Positions 42,295 through 53,140 of a DNA stretch of 64,000 bases are shown piece after piece. Source of the DNA: Crambe crambe (taxonomy: Eukaryota > Porifera > Demospongiae > Poecilosclerida > Crambeidae); NCBI GenBank assembly GCA_963924555.1, contig OZ004592.1, positions 3,348,001-3,412,000 on the forward strand, read 5' to 3'. The translations under genes were made by a program, and so were the position numbers. Under the pieces are notes generated by a model. That model saw only the letters and a program-made list of their open reading frames with translations. It did no database searches and had not been told where the DNA came from. Each line of letters starts with the position of its first letter. Position 1 is the stretch's first letter.

Positions 42295-42618
42295 TAGGTA
42301 GGGACTTAACAATAGTCTGCAATACGGTATGGTGCTCATGTGATGTGCCCACCAGTAAGGAAATTTTACTCACTTGTCGGTTAAAGTTTGTTGACTCTGA
42401 GAGCATTTTTGAAAGGGTACCTATAAACAAATTTGATATGTTTCGTAATCAATTAACGTGCAATATCACTTACGTGAGTTTTTACGCCAGGAGAACCAAG
42501 CAGAAAGGGAGGTAAGTACCCAGGACCTGTATCCATATTATGCTACTTAGGAAAATCGAATGGGCAGGGGTCGTCACGCCTAAAAGTCGTTGGCCACGCC
42601 CATAAAGCTGCGGTATAC

Positions 42619-42720
42619 CATAGCTAGATATGAGGTTTTACGGGATTGGAAACGCCCAATGAACTGCACAACCGTGGCGCGTTGACAGATGCGCACGCGC
42701 ATGCAGCATTAATTATATCA
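42619..42720 (+). mobile_element. Left end of a P-like MITE, cut from its body
   Basis: CATAGCTAGATATGAGGTTT, then TACGGGATTGGAAACGCCCA ATGAACTG, nearly identical to 47589-47680. It runs to ATTAATTATAT and then joins a low-complexity stretch and the RLE-type LINE end. Confidence 0.8.
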
Positions 42721-42755
42721 TAAATTAATATGATATAATTTATGATAATAATGAT

Positions 42756-43538
42756 ATGATAATTTATGATCAGGATACCCGAGACCGGGTTCGGGCACTC
42801 GCTTTATCAACTGCCATCCCTCATGCCGGTGATTGGTTGAATGTTATCCCAGCTCCTGCACTTGGTCTCCATCTTCATGACAGGGAGTTTCGCTGTTGTT
42901 TGGACTACTGGCTTGGTCTTGAAGTTTTCGGCAGAAACTCAAGATGCCCAGCATGTTCCAAAGAGGGCATTATGGATCCCTTCGGGGACCACCAAGTGGG
43001 TTGTGGAGGAAATGGAGACAGGATATACCGCCATAATGCCCTACGTGATGTCCTCTTTTCTGCTGCTCAGTCTGCCGCTCTCGCACCAAGGAAGGAGGTC
43101 ACTTCCCTCATCCCAGACACTAACAGCCGCCCAGCTGATATCTTCCTCCCAAACTGGTCCAGGGGCCTCCCAGCTGCCCTGGATGTGACAGTTATCTCCA
43201 CTCTGCAAACTTCCACTCTGTCTGGTGCTGCCAAGGATCAAGGCTATGCCTTAAGGGTTGGTGAGGGGAGAAAGATAGCAGCACACCAAGAAGCATGCCA
43301 GGCGGTGGGGATGTCATTTGTCCCCCTTGTGGTGGAGTCGCTGGGAGGCTGGAGTGAGGAGGCTGCCCTTACCATTTCAAGAATTGGCCGCCTCCTGGGG
43401 CAGAGAACTGGTTCATCACCAGGAGAAACTACTCGTCATCTTTTCCAGAGACTATCTGTGGCCCTCTGGAGGGGTAATGCCACCCTTTGGCTTAACCGCC
43501 TTCCAACTCACTCTCCCTGGGTGGATGGTATCATCTAA
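42756..43538 (+). pseudogene. RLE-type LINE, C-terminal endonuclease domain
   Basis: Uninterrupted 260-codon frame. It holds the end of the linker (AGDWLNVIPAPALGLHL), a zinc knuckle CPACS...GDHQVGCGG (Cys-Cys-His-Cys, 42955-43015) and the restriction-like endonuclease RPADIFLP...ALDVTVIS (43130-43200, catalytic-type PD...D layout with A after P). It is homologous to 19773-19369 but from a different subfamily (about 30% alike by eye). No reverse transcriptase remains: a 5'-truncated insertion. The Met shown is incidental. The 3' end is a short (AAAAAT)n tail at 43608-43630, as in RLE elements with microsatellite tails. Confidence 0.82.
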
Positions 43539-43633
43539 CTGTCTTTTCATCCAATATTTATTACTGTTGCTAGCTAGTCTAGCCTTTGTGATAAAATTAA
43601 TTGATATGTAAAAATAAAAATAAAAATAATTAT

Positions 43634-44862
43634 CATAAAGAGGTTTACGGCCGGGCCGCGGGATTGGAAACGGATCACGTGCTCTCGTTAGGCGCGTTGT
43701 TGACAGCTGAATGACATAGCACTTTTGTCAAAGTTGCTGTTCTGACAAGATCCGTGAGGTAAGACTTATGCCAATGATACTATAATACACTAGGTCATAG
43801 ATTTACTGTATGAAATAAATTTTAGCTCAGATTTTCAAGTTTATTCCTACAAATACTACTGTAGTGGTTAATGGGACTGTAATCCCTCTCACGCTTGATG
43901 GAATCAATTGCTGTTGCCCATTTTCTGATCAAAAGGCATGTAAACTTTAGCTACATGGAATAGTAATGTTAGTTTTTGTATTAGCTGACATATATTGTCT
44001 CTAGCATTTGTAAGGCCAGACCTAATAGATTTTCTGTTGCTCGGGCCCACCCGGGTCTATTTTTGGTCAAGCTGAAATAAAAATTTCTATCATGACTTAG
44101 CCACTATCGGCTCAATTTGGCTGTAAAATAATTAAAAATCAGTAATTTTTTAGCTTTGTAAGCTCAATTTTATTGATCTTCTGATATGAGAAAAAAATTT
44201 TTTCGGCCACCCGGGTCACTTTTTTGCACTCAGCAGCCCGAGCAACAGAAAATCAATTAGGTCTGGCCTAAGTGGTGTTAAAACTGTAATCCCTCTCCCA
44301 AGAAATAGATTAACAATATTGCAACTGTATTAGTTATTTCAGGGAAAGGATAGAACAGTAAATGGAATTGGTGCATTCGTTTTCTATACAATAGTCATCC
44401 TATGGAGATGGCAAGCTTACTATATTTCCCCCCTAATATCCATAGGGTCCACAGGACAGCTGACTGAGCCGAATTCTTAAGGTGGATGGTGTCAAAACCC
44501 AACAGCCAAAAGCTGGAAGTATTGCAATAATGCTGATGAGGGAGAACTGAGCAGAAACTGGCGGATAACTTTGGGGCAAAATTATCTAGCTATAATAATA
44601 ATGAATTTATGTCTAATTTTAATACCAAAAGTCATTCTGACCTTTCTTTCAAATCAATCACATAAAATTAATGTATAATGAACAATGATAGGTACTCATA
44701 GTTATAATTACAAGGGAAAAAGTTATGAATAATTAATAACTTCCTTCCTCAGACTCTCCAACTTCAACTCTCTCACTCTTCTTACTATTCTGTGAGCTGT
44801 AGGGGCAAAATATCACTTTAACTGCCTTGAAAGGAGTGAATATTGATCTCTTTTCACAACGA
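43634..44862 (-). mobile_element. P-like MITE body, inverted relative to its left end
   Basis: From 43634 (CATAAAGAGGTTTACGG, an 8-base insert, then CGGGATTGGAAACGGATCAC) the sequence is the reverse complement of 48695-47700, ending at GAATATTGATCTCTTTTCAC. A Harbinger-like MITE (44014-44268) interrupts it. With 42619-42720 it makes one element whose body has been inverted. Confidence 0.8.
44014..44268. mobile_element. Harbinger-like MITE, 255 bp, TAA target duplication
   Basis: Terminal repeats GGCCAGACCTAATAGATTTT and AAAATCAATTAGGTCTGGCC, about 33 bp with one mismatch, extending through GTTGCTCGGGC. TAA lies on both sides (44011-44013, 44269-44271). The uninserted state is visible in the related copy at 48312 (minus strand: TTTGCAAGTGGTG). 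The 3-bp TWA-like duplication and GGCC start fit PIF/Harbinger. Confidence 0.85.
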
Positions 44863-47290
44863 TTAATACTAGAGATGCTCGTATAGCATTAGTTGGGCGA
44901 GCAAGCAGCCAGTGGTCATTTCAATGTGCTCCTCCCTCACTTATGATTATATAGCCCCAACAGTGACTTTCGATATCTAGCTATTCAGGTTGTTAACTGA
45001 CTTGGTGCATTCCCAGTTAGCATTAGAGTGTCTTCTCTGAACCCAGGCTACCACTCCTGTTCAGACTCAGTAGCTAGTCTCTCAAATAATGAGCCCTCAT
45101 ATGCTCTAATCTGGCAGCTCTGTGTTCTGCTGACTCTGCTCTCCTTCTGGCTCTCATTTGCTCTGCTCTTGCAGCATTACTCTGTACATTCCCTCCTCCT
45201 GGCTCTATCTGTCGCATTTCTTTGCTAGTCTTGTTTTTCTCTGTTCCTTTGACTCTGTTCTCCTTCTAGCTCTGTCTCTTTCATTTCTTTCATGAGGTCT
45301 CGCTCTTCTTTGCTGGTCAGTTTCTAGAGGGTGTTCTGGGGCCCTCCTTCGCTTGTTTTCTGGTTCTCTGGTTTCCATAATACTCGCTACAATATAGTGT
45401 TTTAACTTCAAGCTTAACGAAAACGATTGCTTATTATGACGTTGCTTAGTAGCTATTTCATGCGCATGCGTAAGCGCATGCGCATTTTGAGTGACGTACG
45501 AATAACTACATCACCTTCATATTTGAATAAATGTTTTGTTTTAAGTAGAGCCCGGGGAGCGAGGCTAGTCATAGATATACTAGATCATTGTAGGACGAGC
45601 CTGAGCTGAAAGTGATGCATGTTGGTTTAGCAAGGAGAATTTTTGAATTAATAATTAAAGACAGGAAGGAAGTACTTATTGCTGACAAGTAGATGTAGAT
45701 TGATAGTTACTCATTCTCTGCAGCTGTTTCTGAAAATTATTATTTTTTTCTGAAGACTCTCAGGATGTAGAGCTTGGGGACTCTTTCCTCATTTTTCTCT
45801 GAATGGTTTGAATTTTCTCAGGATTTTGAGCCATGGCACTTGTGCAACCATACCCGATTCTTTCCCCAGCCCCAAAGAGAAAGGAAAGAATCGTGTTAGT
45901 TCGAGACAGACGTGTTGTAGTCCGACCCTTTTCTTGGGCCTGCGACCCCCAAGAAAGGAAGGTGTTTTAACTCCTTGTAATTATTCAGATGACGTTTAAG
46001 GTAAAGGGTCGCTACGCCAGACTGGACGTATTGCGGAAGAAGTAGGTCTAGTGAGACCATAGGGCATATCGATCCGCGAAGAGGCGAAAGGGCATGCAAC
46101 TGCCAATGCTCTATATGTTAGTAAAAATAGCCTAGCACGCGGTAGGCTCTGCCCGCATATGTCCGTTTACTGCAGTAAACTATAGCTAAATATATTATAG
46201 TATCAATTTACATTTCGCCGTCTATTCTCATTATCTCTAATTGACTCCGTGAGACCGTCTCCAGCGCCAGTGACTCTGTATTCGGCATAGAAACCCGTAA
46301 TTTACTATTGTATCCATGCGTGTAGTTCGTGATAGCGCGTTACAGCATAGATATGGTTACAGTGATTGTATTGCCACAATAGTTAAAATCCGGAAATGTT
46401 TTAAATCAATTATGGTTATCCCTACATATAGAGCGCTATCACGCTCTCTGAGAGAGCATGGTATCAATTGTATACGCATAGTTCAGTATGTTTGAATTGC
46501 TTTATCTCTTAGTATCAGTCATTTTCTGAGTTTTTTCTTTCTGTTCAGCGGTCTCAGAAGCACTGCCGTTTCCTCTAAACTTGGCTTTAAATTGATCCAT
46601 TGTATAGTAACTAGTAGTGAACATTCAAGAATTTCATTATCAAACATACACAGACCTGAATTCGATACTCGCTTCAGAATAAGAGTATTGGACGAAGCCA
46701 GGTAACGAGGCGGTTGCCACCGTTCTTCGTATAGACAATTTCGCCTGTCCAATTCTAGGGCACACGAACGAAATGAGCAACCTTCGTACGGATTATATCG
46801 ACAAAGTCATAAATCCTTAATTCACTCGGAGTAATTTTGCACAACTATGAGCCTGCTCTATGAATAATATTTATCGCTCGCGATTGCGCTTTAAATATTT
46901 ATTTATTTTTTTATATGAAAATTTTGCAAAAAGCATGGAGACAAAATAGCATAGCAAGCTAGCTAACCTATACAGTGAAATAACAAGAAAAATACACACA
47001 CACACAAAAAAGAAACTAAAAGAAATTATTCAGATGACGTTTAAAGGCTAATAATGATGAACTCGAGGTCACATCCAGAGGCAGGGCATTCCAAATAGTA
47101 GTGACATTGGGGTAGAAGGAAAATTCATAAAATGAATTTTTTGGTTATGAGCGAACATCTAGTTTAATACACTCGGCCTTGGTTCCTCTTAAAATTGTCA
47201 AGTTCGCATTAAAGCGTACGAGAATGGCTCGTGATTGCTATTTAAAATTTTTTTAAAGGGATACAAATTTTATATATCCCTGTACAGGGA
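44863..47290. other. No host gene recognised
   Basis: Contains an isolated P-like family end fragment (CATAGATATACTAGATCATT at 45572), half of the 37555 palindrome (45508-45535), and the Arg-rich fragment at 45205-45411. Other short frames lack family motifs. Confidence 0.45.
45205..45390 (-). pseudogene. Arg/Glu-rich repeat protein fragment
   Basis: METREPENKRRRAPEH starts a frame with units such as ETDQQRRARPHERNERDRAR and RTESKEQRKTRLAKK. This style of ExxEQRxxRL repeat resembles the fragment at 37790 and the N-terminal region of some large transposon-encoded proteins. Unassigned. Confidence 0.33.
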
Positions 47291-47310
47291 ATCCGGAACA
47301 AAGTAGGATG

Positions 47311-48779
47311 GCAAATGGCATGCCATCTCCAACGCTGCACAAAATTAAAACTACTTGAGTACATATGGTCAACTAGTATCTTTCATTTTATACCAAAAGT
47401 AAGGCAGCTAGACTTCTATTTTAGTAGTAGGAGTGCCACAAAACTTTTCAGTCACCTATTTCCACGTTTTTCTTCCATAGCAACAGTAAATAGACTAAAC
47501 TGACATGATAAACTACTACAGCTCTAGGTCATTGAGCCTTTTCATTTATAATCATAATTATTGCTGCGCTAAATACCTTGCCTTTCACCATAGATATGAG
47601 GTTTTACGGGATTGGAAACGCCCAATGAACTGCACAACCGAGGCGCGTTGACAGATGCGCACGCGCATGCAGCATTAATTATATTAATGGCCGTGAAAGG
47701 AGATCAATATTCACTCCTTTCAAGGCAGTTAAAGTGATGTTCTGCCCCTACAGCTCACAGAATAGTACAAGTAAGCTAAGGAGAAGGTATTGAAGAAGTG
47801 AAGAGTCAGAGAGTTGAAGTTGGAGAGTCTGAGGAAGGAAGTTATTAATTATTCATAACTTTTTTCCTTGTAATTATAACTATGAGTACCTATCATTGCT
47901 CATTATACATTAATTTTATGTGATTGATTTGAAAGAAAGGCCAGAATGACTTTTGGTATTAAAATTAGACATAAATTCATCATTATTATAGCTAGATAAT
48001 TTTGCCCCAAAGTTATCCGCCAGTTTCTGCTCAGTTCTCCCTCATCAGCATTATTGCAATACTTCCAGCTTTTGGCTGTTGGATTTTGACACCATCCACC
48101 TCAAGAATTCGGCTCAGTCAGCTGTCCTGTGGACCCTATGGATATTAGGGGGGAAATATAGTAAGCTTGCCATCTCCATAGGATGACTATTGTATAGAAA
48201 ACGAATGCACCAATTCCATTTACTGTTCTATCCTTTCCCTGAAATAACTAATACAGTTGCAATATTGTTAATCTATTTCTTGGGAGAGGGATTACAGTTT
48301 TAACACCACTTGCAAATGCTAGAGACAATATATGTCAGCTAATACAAAAACCAACATTACTATTCCATGTAGCTAAAGTTTACATGCCTTTTGATCAGAA
48401 AATGGGCAACAGCAATTGATTCTATCAAGCGTGAGAGGGATTATAGTCCCATTAACCACTACAGTAGTATTTGTAGGATTAAATTTGAAAATCTGAGCTA
48501 AAATTTATTTCATACAGTTAATCTATGCCCTAGTGTATTATAGTATCATTGGCATAAGTCTTACCTCATGGATCTTGTCAGAACAGCAACTTTGACAAAA
48601 GTGCTATGTCATTCAGCTGTCAACGCGCCTCGGTTGTTAGTTGCTAACGAGAGCACGTGATCCGTTTCCAATCCCGTAAACCTCTTATATCTATGCTTTC
48701 ACCCTCTTTCTTATTTTGTGTAAGATTTCTCTGTTCGCCAGGTACCTACACGGATGGTCTATAAATTCTACGCGCGCAT
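47311..48779 (+). repeat. Left arm of a long inverted repeat (interrupted)
   Basis: GGCAAATGGCATGCCATCTC (47311) to CTTTCAC (47588), resuming at 48696 (CTTTCACCCTCTTTCTTATT) and ending near GGATGGTCTATAAATTCTAC GCGCGCAT (48779). It is the reverse complement of 50930-51283; the 47589-48695 transposon splits it. Confidence 0.88.
47582..48702 (+). mobile_element. P-like MITE, 1,107 bp, with 7-bp duplication CTTTCAC
   Basis: Element 47589-48695: CATAGATATGAGGTTTTACG, then GGATTGGAAACG; right end GTTTCCAATCCCGTAAACCT to ATATCTATG. CTTTCAC occurs at 47582-47588 and 48696-48702. The paralogous site at 51005-51011 (minus strand) has a single CTTTCAC and no insert. On the minus strand about 48490-48385 an open stretch (FIPTNTTVVVNGTVIPL) may be a relic exon. 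Otherwise non-coding. Confidence 0.92.
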
Positions 48780-49011
48780 CACTGGCACTTTCTTTGAAAG
48801 AACGGAAACCTGGCGATTGTTCCAAGACGTATTTTTCCCTTCCCCTCCTCGCAAAAAAATACGTAGGGCGCGCGAAATCATAGATACTATAACCTCCGGA
48901 CACGGGATTGGAAACGGGTGGTTCGCGCGAGATTTTAGAATACAATCCGCGTTGTTTGCTGAGTCAGCAAAGACGTTGCCAAACAGTAGTGAAGGCAAGT
49001 ATTTCGCAAAT

Positions 49012-49740
49012 AATGGCTGAAGCTATAGGAGAAACGTCTTCAACTACAAGTAAGCATAGTAAGTTAAAGATTGTAACCTTAAATCCTGCTATGTAATTCA
49101 CTTTTTAGGCCCCTCTCAGTGAGTCTGAGATATTAATTCAGGCAGTAAAAGAAGGTAGCTAATGGGTTTAAAATTCCTTCATCAGATGCTTCTGCATCTC
49201 TGCTATGGATTAAAGCAAAACTTGAAAGCTGACATTCATTCCTGCAGTCCAGACACCATGCATATAACTCTCTTGCAGCTAGCAAACTTGAAACAGCTCT
49301 GACTATTTAAAGTCAGCTGTAAACAAAGGTGGGAATTTATAATTATAGCATTTGTTCATCGGATGAATTCATCTTAATGTGGAAGAAAATGTGATGAATT
49401 TCCCATCTTCCAGAATATCATCTGATTTTTTTTTTAGGTGAACATATGATGGGGGATCTACTGTTACAGCAGCATGTCCTTTCTCTTATCAAGAGCCACT
49501 TTGAGGTATGCTGCTGGATACATATATAGAACTGTGAAGGACAGAGTCCATGGTATACTATTGTAGGAGCAATTAAGAAATGTCATGTAGAAAAAAGATG
49601 AAATCATGGGAGAAGTAATGAATTGGTCTATATAATAGGATGAATGTCGAAATTGGGAAGGAGTTGCTGAAAATGATCATTGAAGGGTGGATCAAGATGA
49701 GGGAGTTCTCATTTGGTGATGCGTGGTTGAAACTTTAAGC
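49012..49740 (+). pseudogene. Companion protein (gene 1) remnants in the 48.9-kb element
   Basis: MAEAIGETSSTTSKHS opens 130 bases inside the left end. Further pieces: APLSESEILIQAVKE (49108-49155, flanked by TTTTTAG and GTAGCT splice-like sites), SSDASASLLWIKAKLES (49182-49230) and ELLKMIIEGWIKMREFSFGD (49660-49720). The last aligns with the C-terminal LLDMIFELYVTIRGFAFAN of the 25.2-kb copy. The central YxxGY block is missing here, so the gene is deleted and broken. Confidence 0.55.
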
Positions 49741-49831
49741 AGAAGTCCCTCCAACATTCTAAAGGTCCTCATCACCGATAAATCAAGAATTCATGCAGCA
49801 TGCATATTTTTTCTGAATATATTATAATGAT

Positions 49832-50290
49832 TCATTCATGTTTGGAAATCATTCTCCGCTTTGCATTTTCTTTTTCTAAATCAGGCTTGGAACTGTGAGC
49901 CCTGCAATTGCCTCTAACTGGACCTCTGCAAAATGTATTAATCACCCATAGTGCTTGAGTGTTGTTGATAAATTCCTTGACACTAGGATTATCATGAGTT
50001 CCACCTCTTTGTCGCTGGCACCCACAAAACTTTTCAGTGGATCCTGGCAAAGGTGCTCACTCAAATTTTTTTTTCACTCCATCAATGGAAAACAGAATAT
50101 TCCATTAATGATAATAGAATATTAGCAAGCTAACAAGAAGCTCTAGCTAGCTAGCTACCTGTCATTTTCAAACCCAGCAAGGTCTCAGGGCTAAGGAGCA
50201 TTTTCTTTTTCTCAACTTTGGAAAACCCTTTCATTGCTTTTATACTCCATCCAAATAGACAAGAAACTCTTCCTTTAGCCACTATATATA
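49832..50290 (-). pseudogene. P-like transposase (gene 2) C-terminal remnants in the 48.9-kb element
   Basis: Reading leftwards: WLKEEFLVYLDGV (about 50270), KMLLSPETLLGLKMT (about 50190), then STEKFCGCQRQRGGTHDNPS (50040-49985), VKEFINNTQALWVI and GPVRGNCRA. These match WLQDEFLPYLDGWE, LLSHKTRTGLKLT and EGFFGQQRQRGRVNENPS of the 22-25 kb copy in order. The fixed spacing supports a shared gene structure. It converges on gene 1. Confidence 0.8.
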
Positions 50291-50876
50291 AAATAAAATG
50301 TAATAATAAAAATCATCACAGGTAGGAGTATAACCATGCATTTAGTTCAGAGTTGACCCAATTGGGTTTTTAAAGTTTATGGTTATAGCATATTTATGAT
50401 GTGTAACTTAAGGCTTACACTAAAAGTCAACTCCTCTAACTATGCACATGCAAAACTACTTTTATTTTGCTACAACATCAACTAGTTATTTTTCATAATA
50501 AACTTCTCCCAACTGGTAAATTGAGCACACAATTACAAACATTAATGGCTTCCTGAACTTACAAAACCCAGATTTTTTCCCAGTAATATTCAAGTCTTAG
50601 GGGAAAAAAAGCATTCTATAACAAACTTTATCTCTATGTATACCATTTGGTGGAAAAATTAATGCAAAATAGTTTAATTCAACACAGAAAACCTTTCACA
50701 CAGTTTTCTTCTCCAGGAATTGACCAACCACGGCAAAACTAGCCATATTAATGAACTAGGGTTTAAATTTTTGTTTTAAGTGTCAAAATGAGTAGTATAA
50801 AGTATTAGATAAATTATTTTCTTACTGGCTCGCTCTATTCATCCGCTTCAGAGCGCTGTCTTTATTCTCCTTTTAT

Positions 50877-52016
50877 GTGCAGTCATAGATATACTAGACT
50901 ACGTACACAGGATTGGAAACAGGGCATGCGCGCGTATAATTTATAAACCATCCGTGTAGGTACCTGGCGAACAGAGAAATCTTACACAAAATAAGAAAGA
51001 GGGTGAAAGGCAAGGTATTTAGCGCAGCAATAATTATGATTATAAGTGAAAAGGCTCAATGACCTATAGCTGTAGTAGTTTATCATGTCAGTTTAGTCTA
51101 TTTACTGTTGCTATGGAAGAAAAACATGGAAACAGGTGACTGAAAAGCTTTGTGGCACTCCTACTACTAAAATAGAAGTCTAGCTGCCTTACTTTTGGTA
51201 TAAAATGAAAGATACTAGTTGACCATATGTACTCAAGTAGTTTTAATTTTATGCAGGGCTGGAGATGGCATGCCATTTGCCATTGATGGTGTAAGAAGCC
51301 ATTTCACTATGTTGTTGTTCTTATGTGAGGAGATGAGATACTTTCTTGTATCAGGGGCAGGAAAGGATACACTGGGGCAGCTTTATTCTTCATCTTGATC
51401 CCCCAAAACAAGTATATCACAACAAATCGCTCGATGAATTGGATGCTCAGCAGTGCACTATCAATACTTGTTATTATCATTTTCTTATTATAACATGATA
51501 GGAAATATGTGTAAAGTGACAGTATTAGTTACTACACTATAGTATCCTTCTTTACTATAGCTTTTCTTGACAGCCAGCCATGGGTAATCTGAAGAAACAA
51601 TAACATTGACATGATTTTTTTACAGGCACCTTTAAAAAGTACATATGTACATATGAATGATCACTACCTAACAGATTGGTGGAAAAAAAGAGACTATACT
51701 TTTAATATCCAAGCTCCAGAGGTCCACAAAGTCGAACTACCATTGTTACTCGCAATTATACCCTCTATCACTTGAGAAACCAGCCTTTTTAAGAACTATG
51801 CTTGTTTAGCACTATACTAGCCCACTCTTTGCATTCTTTAAACTTACCAATTGGCTATAGTTTAGCAGAAATTTGGCACACTACTTCTCCTCCCCTGTTT
51901 GTTTGGGGCAATTTAGCACGAACAGCTGCCTACACGGATTGTCAGTATTGTCGTTATGGGCGCACGTGACCTGTTTCCAATCCTGTGTACGTAGTCTAGT
52001 ATATCTATGGTGCAGT
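50877..52016. mobile_element. P-like MITE, 1,126 bp, nested, with 7-bp duplication GTGCAGT
   Basis: Element 50884-52009: CATAGATATACTAGACTACG TACACAGGATTGGAAAC and its inverted right end. GTGCAGT flanks both ends (50877-50883, 52010-52016). It carries the right arm of the long inverted repeat. No coding region recognised. Confidence 0.9.
50930..51283 (-). repeat. Right arm of the long inverted repeat, with an unoccupied insertion site
   Basis: Reverse complement of 47311-47588 plus 48696-48779. At 51002-51014 the sequence GGGTGAAAGGCAAGG joins without the 1.1-kb insert, giving the pre-insertion state. It lies inside the 50884-52009 element, so the left arm is probably an older member of that element type lacking its end. 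Confidence 0.88.
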
Positions 52017-52401
52017 CAACAAAAATTACAACGCGGAGTGCACGCAAGCAATTCAATGGTTGTCATAGGCGCACGTGAGCCCGTTTCCAATCCCGTGTCC
52101 GGAGGTTATAGTATCTATGAAGACATCCACAAGTGCTGCGGGCGGGCGGTTATTATAATGATTCTATTATTGCTTCGTTGTTTGGTCCTGTCTTCATCAT
52201 TCTCCACGGGCTTTCCCAAAGAGCTGCATGTGAAGTCAAATGTGCGCGCTCTATTGCGTGCATGAGCAATGGCAGGCGCTAGGCAGTAATAATATTTTTT
52301 TGATGCGGTGACATTTTCGATACGTGGGCGGTGGACAGGAAACAATCATTCTATTAATAGCGGCCTAATACATAGTCCCGATGTCACAGTTTACCATCGC
52401 T

Positions 52402-53140
52402 AGCGACCTAATCTCCTAGGATATTTCGTCGCCGCCAGGATATATTGTCGCTGCATATAAAGTAGCTATTAGAGAGGTGGAGCTATATCTGATTATACAG
52501 ACAATCGCTCGCCGACAAATTCCCCTAGCAATAAAAAATCTCCTAGGTCGTTTCTGTCTCTTTAGCTATATTTCTATGCTGTTTTATAGGTGCATCGAAA
52601 TCTCAAGCTTGTTAGCTATTCACCTTTATAGTTGGGTGTATTCGCTCATACTTCAAAGGAGCATGTTTTTTCCCTAGTATCTTGCTTAGCTAGAAAGTTA
52701 TTATTTTTTGCAAGTGTACGGCGATGGAATATTTATTACTGATCGATATATTGATGTGAATGTAAGATTGAGCTTTATACAAAGGAAAATATTCTAGATA
52801 GCTACTTACGTGTAATAGCTAGCTAGATGCTACAGAGTAACATGCCAGTCTCTTAGCTACTATAGAAATTAGTTTTTATACTGCTATAATATAGCCCAAT
52901 AGCTAGCTACATATCAGGAATCGAACCAGAGACCGCACGTTCAATAGTACGCTTTATGGTGAGTGACTATAGGAGATAGATATCTCCGCTATATGCTCTG
53001 GCTGTGTAATATCCAGTAATTATAGTCATGCATGCAGTGCTGAGCCAAAAAAATGTCCTATAAGAGATGTATCAAGTAATGTAGCTAGCTGCGACAATAT
53101 ATCCTGGCGGCGACGAAATATCCTAGGAGATTAGGTCGCT
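52402..53140. mobile_element. 739-bp element with about 50-bp GTCGC-rich terminal repeats
   Basis: Left AGCGACCTAATCTCCTAGGA TATTTCGTCGCCGCC ... matches right ...GGCGGCGACGAAATATCCTA GGAGATTAGGTCGCT, reading inverted, essentially without mismatch. No coding capacity. Part of its interior (52450-52860) recurs inverted at 55325-55760. Confidence 0.8.

Larger units (their letters stand above)
48879..52119. mobile_element. P-like transposon copy with both genes, internally deleted, with nested element
   Basis: Left end CATAGATACTATAACCTCCG GACACGGGATTGGAAACG pairs with the right end at 52080-52119. Gene 1 starts near the left end and gene 2 near the right, convergent. The immediate flanks (GCGAAAT and AAGACAT) do not match, so no target duplication remains. 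The N-terminal part of gene 2 is missing, and a second family member (50884-52009) sits inside. Confidence 0.82.

Noticed and set aside
42760..43611. Candidate host gene from the 260-codon uninterrupted frame
   Set aside because: The zinc knuckle and restriction-like endonuclease layout, lack of introns and A-rich tail show it is an RLE LINE end.
40576..52119. Regularly recurring CGGGATTGGAAACG as a possible CRISPR-like array
   Set aside because: Copies are far apart, in inverted pairs, and each sits at an element end with a target duplication; they are transposon terminal repeats.
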